Below, piece by piece: positions 60,756 through 64,000 of a DNA stretch of 64,000 nucleotides (the first letter of the stretch is position 1; each line of letters opens with the position of its first letter). The stretch covers positions 1-64,000 of the forward strand of contig NZ_QWDM01000014.1 in the NCBI RefSeq assembly GCF_003996965.1, written 5' to 3'. Both the position numbers and the translations under genes were made by a program. Below the pieces are notes generated by a model that was not told where the DNA came from, ran no database searches, and saw nothing but the letters and a program-made list of their open reading frames with translations. This DNA comes from Flavobacterium cupreum. GTDB lineage: Bacteria > Bacteroidota > Bacteroidia > Flavobacteriales > Flavobacteriaceae.

Positions 60756-61013
60756 ATTCCTGCTTTTTTTTGCAAATATGGGAAATCTATTAAGTAAGAA
60801 TTTTAAAAAGGAATAAGGGATAAGGTACTGTAATAATTGGTCAAATTAAATTAATAAATGGTATTTATCGTGAGTAAAAAAGACGAAAATGGTAGTGAAA
60901 TAGATTTTAGTTCTTTGTTTAATTGTAACTAATATGTCAGACTGAGAGAAGTCGAAGTCCTCAAAAGCAATTTAAAAAACTTAATTTAAGGGTTATGACG
61001 TAGTTTTTTGTAT

Positions 61014-61619
61014 TCAATTGAGAAACTGTGGTATCAAATTAAATGTGACTTCAGAATAAGGTACATCATTACCAACTAAAAATTTAAACACCCTATTACT
61101 TTCTTTCATTTTATAGATTTCAAATACAGACTTATTTGACTCTATATGAATATTTTGTAAAAACCGATCATTTAAATCTCCATAAACTTTATAAGTTTGT
61201 AAAAACATAGAAATTCCTTCTTTTAAAACTGTAGGATTAGTAAACTCTTTTGGAAGAAATATATTTATAAAAGAGTCATTGTCTATGTATATCTCTCCAG
61301 TACTATCATTAATTGCGCTAAAATTACCATTAGGTGATTTTTCTAAAAACAAAATTAATCTCTGACCAGTTTTTAGCTCTTTAATTCTTGGATCACAAAT
61401 CCATTCCTTCCAGATTGAAACCTTAATTATCAAAGGTGATTTTCCTTTTACAAACTGTTTTATTATAAATTCGTATTGATTTTTTGAAACTTTAGAAATT
61501 ATTCCATCAACAATTAAATCTGCTTTTGCAATAACAATTGAATATGGTAATTCATGTTTTTTAAAAGCGTAATTAAAACTTGTATTCACCAACATCAACA
61601 AACAGATATACAACTTCAT
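61014..61619 (-). CDS. Secreted protein of unknown function
   Basis: 201 residues from the Met at 61619 (MKLYICLLMLVNTSFNYAF), a signal peptide. A longer reading to 61673 is not typical. The mature part (PYSIVIAKADLIVDGIISKVSKNQYEFIIKQFVKGKSPLIIKVSIWKEWICDPRIKELKTGQRLILFLEK) is beta-rich and resembles a small OB- or tissue-inhibitor-like fold in outline, but no family can be named. Confidence 0.65.
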   Translation of the reverse strand: MKLYICLLMLVNTSFNYAFKKHELPYSIVIAKADLIVDGIISKVSKNQYEFIIKQFVKGKSPLIIKVSIWKEWICDPRIKELKTGQRLILFLEKSPNGNFSAINDSTGEIYIDNDSFINIFLPKEFTNPTVLKEGISMFLQTYKVYGDLNDRFLQNIHIESNKSVFEIYKMKESNRVFKFLVGNDVPYSEVTFNLIPQFLN

Positions 61620-61748
61620 AAATGAATAATTAGAGATCTTAAAAATACTTTTTTTTTCAAATATTATACACAAAAAATTGCATTATGTTTTAAACTTTAA
61701 TAGTTATAACCCACAATGCTATTTTATTTTCTTGTCTTAAAAACTAAA

Positions 61749-62345
61749 CTACTTCTGACGTTTTTTCAGCACATCAACCACATCATTCAGCTGAAAACCT
61801 TTGGCCTGCAATAAAATCAGGTAATGAAAAAGCAAATCGGCGCTTTCACTCAGAAACAGGTCATCGTTATCGTCTTTGGCTTCAATGACTACTTCTACCG
61901 CTTCTTCGCCTACTTTTTGGGCGATTTTGTTGATGCCTTTTTCGAATAAGGAAGCTACATAACTTTTCTCTGAATCTGCATTTTCCCTGCGGATTGCTAT
62001 TGTTTTTTCTAACTCAGAAATGAAACCGTAATTTTCCTTATTGTCTTCCTGCCAGCACGTATCCGCTCCGGTGTGACACGTTGGCCCAACAGGTTTCGCC
62101 TGAATCAGAAGTGTATCGCCATCGCAGTCGTTTTTAATATCCACCAGGTTCAAAAAGTTACCACTCTCCTCGCCTTTTGTCCAAAGCCTTTGTTTGGAAC
62201 GGCTGAAAAAAGTTACTTTTTGTGTTTCTATTGTTTTTTGAAGCGATTCTTCGTTCATATACCCCAGCATCAAAACATTTTTTGTTTCTGAATCCTGAAT
62301 AATTGCCGGAATTAATCCGTGGGCACTTTTTATATCTATGTTCAT
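61749..62345 (-). CDS. hisIE: Bifunctional phosphoribosyl-AMP cyclohydrolase / phosphoribosyl-ATP pyrophosphatase
   Basis: 198 residues. HisI part: VLMLGYMNEESLQKTIETQKVTFFSRSKQRLWTKGEESGNFL and the zinc region NDCDGDTLLIQAKPVGPTCHTGADTCW. HisE part from about residue 108: SYVASLFEKGINKIAQKVGEEAVEVVIEAKDDNDDLFLSESADLLFHYLILLQ. It carries out steps two and three of His synthesis. It lies 171 bp after hisF on the same strand. Confidence 0.95.
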   Translation of the reverse strand: MNIDIKSAHGLIPAIIQDSETKNVLMLGYMNEESLQKTIETQKVTFFSRSKQRLWTKGEESGNFLNLVDIKNDCDGDTLLIQAKPVGPTCHTGADTCWQEDNKENYGFISELEKTIAIRRENADSEKSYVASLFEKGINKIAQKVGEEAVEVVIEAKDDNDDLFLSESADLLFHYLILLQAKGFQLNDVVDVLKKRQK

Positions 62346-62516
62346 TTTTATTTTTTATTTTAGAGTTCAGATTTTAGATTGCTGCGCTCTGTTGTTGTTG
62401 TTTTTAATTAGAGTCAAGAGCCAAGATTAAAGAGCCAAGAGTTGTATTCTCTTTCCCCTCTTTTCTTTCCCTTATTTTCTTTCCTCTATTCTCTTTATTC
62501 TATTCTCTTTCCCTCT

Positions 62517-63272
62517 CTACAGTCTAACCTCAATATCATTCTTCCGTAATTCTTCTTTCAAAGCTTTGATTTCGATCTCTTTAAAGTGAAAAACACTCGC
62601 AGCCAGCGCGGCATCAGCTTTTCCAACTTTAAATGAATCCACAAAATGCTGTATGTTTCCTGCACCTCCGGAAGCAATTATCGGAATATTGACCAGTTCT
62701 GACAATTTAGCCAAAGCTTCATCTGCAAAACCGTTTTTAGTCCCGTCATTATCCATTGAAGTGAATAAAATCTCTCCCGCACCGCGTTCAGCGACTTCTA
62801 CTGCCCAATCGAAGAGGTTTAGTTCTGTTGGTACTTTTCCTCCCACTAAATGTACGATCCATTGGCCGTTAATTTGCTTGGCATCGATGGCCACCACAAC
62901 ACACTGGCTTCCGAATTTCTGGGCTAAATCATTGATCAGCTGCGGATTTTTGACTGCCGATGAATTGATTGAAACCTTGTCGGCTCCGTTATTCAAAAGG
63001 ATTTCAACGTCCTCTACAGACGAAATTCCACCTCCGACCGTAAACGGAATATTGATTTTTTCAGCGACACGTCGCACCATGTTGACCAATGTTTTTCTGC
63101 GTTCTTCGGTAGCTGAAATATCGAGGAAAACCAATTCATCGGCGCCTTCAGCCGAGTAAATTTCCGCCAGTTCTACCGGATCTCCGGCATCGCGCAGGTC
63201 CACAAAATTAACACCTTTAACGGTTCTACCGTTTTTGATATCAAGGCAGGGTATGATTCTTTTTGCTAACAT
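62517..63272 (-). CDS. hisF: Imidazole glycerol phosphate synthase, cyclase subunit
   Basis: 251 residues, a (beta-alpha)8 barrel with the conserved IPCLDIKNGRTVKGVNFVDLRDAGDPVELA, the catalytic Asp in PCLD and in VVAIDAKQ, and the phosphate loops (FTVGGGIS, ASGGAGN). It makes IGP and AICAR with HisH. In minus-strand order it follows hisA and precedes hisIE, the usual his order, with the NIPSNAP gene between hisA and hisF. Confidence 0.95.
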   Translation of the reverse strand: MLAKRIIPCLDIKNGRTVKGVNFVDLRDAGDPVELAEIYSAEGADELVFLDISATEERRKTLVNMVRRVAEKINIPFTVGGGISSVEDVEILLNNGADKVSINSSAVKNPQLINDLAQKFGSQCVVVAIDAKQINGQWIVHLVGGKVPTELNLFDWAVEVAERGAGEILFTSMDNDGTKNGFADEALAKLSELVNIPIIASGGAGNIQHFVDSFKVGKADAALAASVFHFKEIEIKALKEELRKNDIEVRL

Positions 63273-63475
63273 TATTTTAATGTGTTAATGGGAAAATTAG
63301 AGAATTAGACAATTAGAAAATTTCTGCACAACGCTAAAAATTATCTAATTTTCTAATTGACATATTATCTATTATTTTTAATGTGCTAATGAGAAAATTT
63401 GATAATTGGATAATTTTCACACAATCCTAAAAATTATCTAATTTTCTAATTGACATATTATCTAATTTATTTAAA
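63271..63475. repeat. Two tandem copies of a roughly 100-bp inverted-repeat unit
   Basis: Copies start near 63271 and 63371. Each opens TTATTTTTAATGTG-N-TAATG, then GAGAAATTAGA-type arms, and closes with AAAATTATCTAATTTTCTAATTGACATATTATCTA, which is partly the inverse of the opening. Two more copies lie at 63780-63977, so the NIPSNAP gene is flanked by both pairs. Confidence 0.85.
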
Positions 63476-63778
63476 TACCGGACGCAAAAACGTTCTTTCA
63501 TAACTTATGATACATCTTGTATCTTCGGCAATTTTAAAAGCTTCCACACATTCTTTATCGTCTTTTGAGAACATCTTTTTTCTGTAATTTTCATAATCCG
63601 TTAAACTTGGAAAAGAAAATAAAGCATAAGCAATATTATTGGCTCCTTCCGAAGGCATAAAATAACCGTGATGCTGACCTCCTAAGCGATTTACAATTTT
63701 GATCCATCGCTTGCTGTAGTCTTCAAAAGCCTCTAATTGATAAGGGTCTATAATGTATTTTAAGTGACAAGTTATCAT
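63467..63778 (-). CDS. NIPSNAP-family protein
   Basis: 103 residues matching the NIPSNAP dimeric alpha/beta barrel: CHLKYIIDPYQLEAFEDYSKRWIKIVNRLGGQHHGYFMPSEGANNIAYALFSFPSLTDYENYRKKMF. The function is unknown in bacteria. It lies inside the his operon, between hisA and hisF, and is surrounded on both sides by the same repeat, which suggests a late insertion. Confidence 0.85.
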   Translation of the reverse strand: MITCHLKYIIDPYQLEAFEDYSKRWIKIVNRLGGQHHGYFMPSEGANNIAYALFSFPSLTDYENYRKKMFSKDDKECVEAFKIAEDTRCIISYERTFLRPVFK

Positions 63779-63779
63779 T

Positions 63780-63977
63780 ATTTTTAATGTTTTTTTAATT
63801 AGAAAATTAGAGAATTTGATAATTTAGATAATTTCAGCGTAATGCAAAAAAAAATTATCTAATTATCTAATTGACATATTTTCTAATTATTTTTAATGTG
63901 TTAATGAGAGAATTTGATAATTAGATAATTTCAGCGTAATGCAAAAAATTATCTAATTGACATATTATCTAATTATA
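63780..63977. repeat. Two more copies of the roughly 100-bp repeat unit
   Basis: Copies start near 63780 and 63886, with the same TTATTTTTAATGTG opening and AATTATCTAATTGACATATT close as at 63271-63475. Both pairs lie between genes, and the second pair ends beside the hisA stop. Confidence 0.85.
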
Positions 63978-64000
63978 AAATTCTCCAGTTGTTTCAGGCT
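63965..64000 (-). CDS. hisA: C-terminal end of HisA (cut by the window edge)
   Basis: The last 11 residues before the stop at 63965 read SLKQLENFIIR in the frame entering from the right edge. This is the usual C-terminus of flavobacterial HisA as I recall it, and hisA is the expected gene before hisF. With only 11 residues visible, the call rests on context. Confidence 0.5.
   Translation of the reverse strand, partial: SLKQLENFIIR

Noticed and set aside
63271..63977. CRISPR array
   Set aside because: Only four units of about 100 bp, degenerate and flanking a gene, with no spacer structure and no cas genes.

Overview
The window looks like a piece of a Flavobacterium-type chromosome (phylum Bacteroidota). 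The evidence is AT-rich DNA, promoters of the TTTG / TAnnTTTG type, lipoprotein signals, the gene families present (DUF4265, DUF885, YbdG-type MscS, M1 peptidase, long-form KARI), and dispersed palindromes typical of the genus. No database search was run; assignments come from motifs, length and context.

Layout. 1-9.8 kb: the end of an IS21-like element that cuts off an AraC gene, an FAD monooxygenase with a DnaJ-like zinc-finger front end, and a cluster of short-chain dehydrogenases, an NmrA-like protein, a VOC protein and AraC/Crp regulators, built partly by duplication. 9.8-18.4 kb: mostly minus-strand housekeeping and conserved genes (DUF4256, DoxX, AHSA1 plus ArsR, YdeI, DUF1761, transglutaminase, nucleoside phosphorylase, SUI1, an Fe(II)/2OG oxygenase). 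18.7-33.7 kb: 2-oxoacid dehydrogenase E1, DUF885 protein, thioesterase, MscS channel, two SF2 helicases, NDH-2-like oxidoreductase, Bcr/CflA pump and small secreted proteins.

34.21-41.89 kb: the main discovery, a compact all-minus-strand provirus of 7,653 bp inserted in the chromosomal dif site. The right junction is a full dif-like site (XerC arm ATGAACTATAA, centre TTTATA, XerD arm TTATGTAAAAT). The left junction keeps the same XerC arm and centre but has a degenerate XerD arm (ATTAGCAAAAT). The element encodes no integrase. It carries a Rep_trans-type rolling-circle initiator next to a large double hairpin, a micro-HTH gene, five exact 10-bp repeats, and a late operon of a candidate major capsid protein, a peptidoglycan hydrolase-like protein, several one-helix membrane proteins and a spike-like protein, closed by a strong terminator. 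A secreted-protein gene with its own promoter lies beyond that terminator. Size, Rep and the many membrane proteins suggest a lipid-containing ssDNA phage like Flavobacterium phage FLiP (Finnlakeviridae), in temperate Xer-integrated form.

42.1-64 kb: the DUF294/CBS protein and DnaQ-like exonuclease that often accompany acetyl-CoA synthetase, then acs, and a branched-chain amino-acid block read leftwards (leuA, leuB, then ilvD-ilvB-ilvN-ilvC). The ilv operon starts with its own promoter, an Ile/Val-rich leader peptide and a terminator, an apparent transcription attenuator. A TPR-like protein, a palindrome cluster, an M1 peptidase, a CBM9-like protein and the end of the his operon (hisA end, NIPSNAP, hisF, hisIE) complete the window. 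Genes left of dif run largely rightwards and genes right of it leftwards, as expected at a replication terminus.
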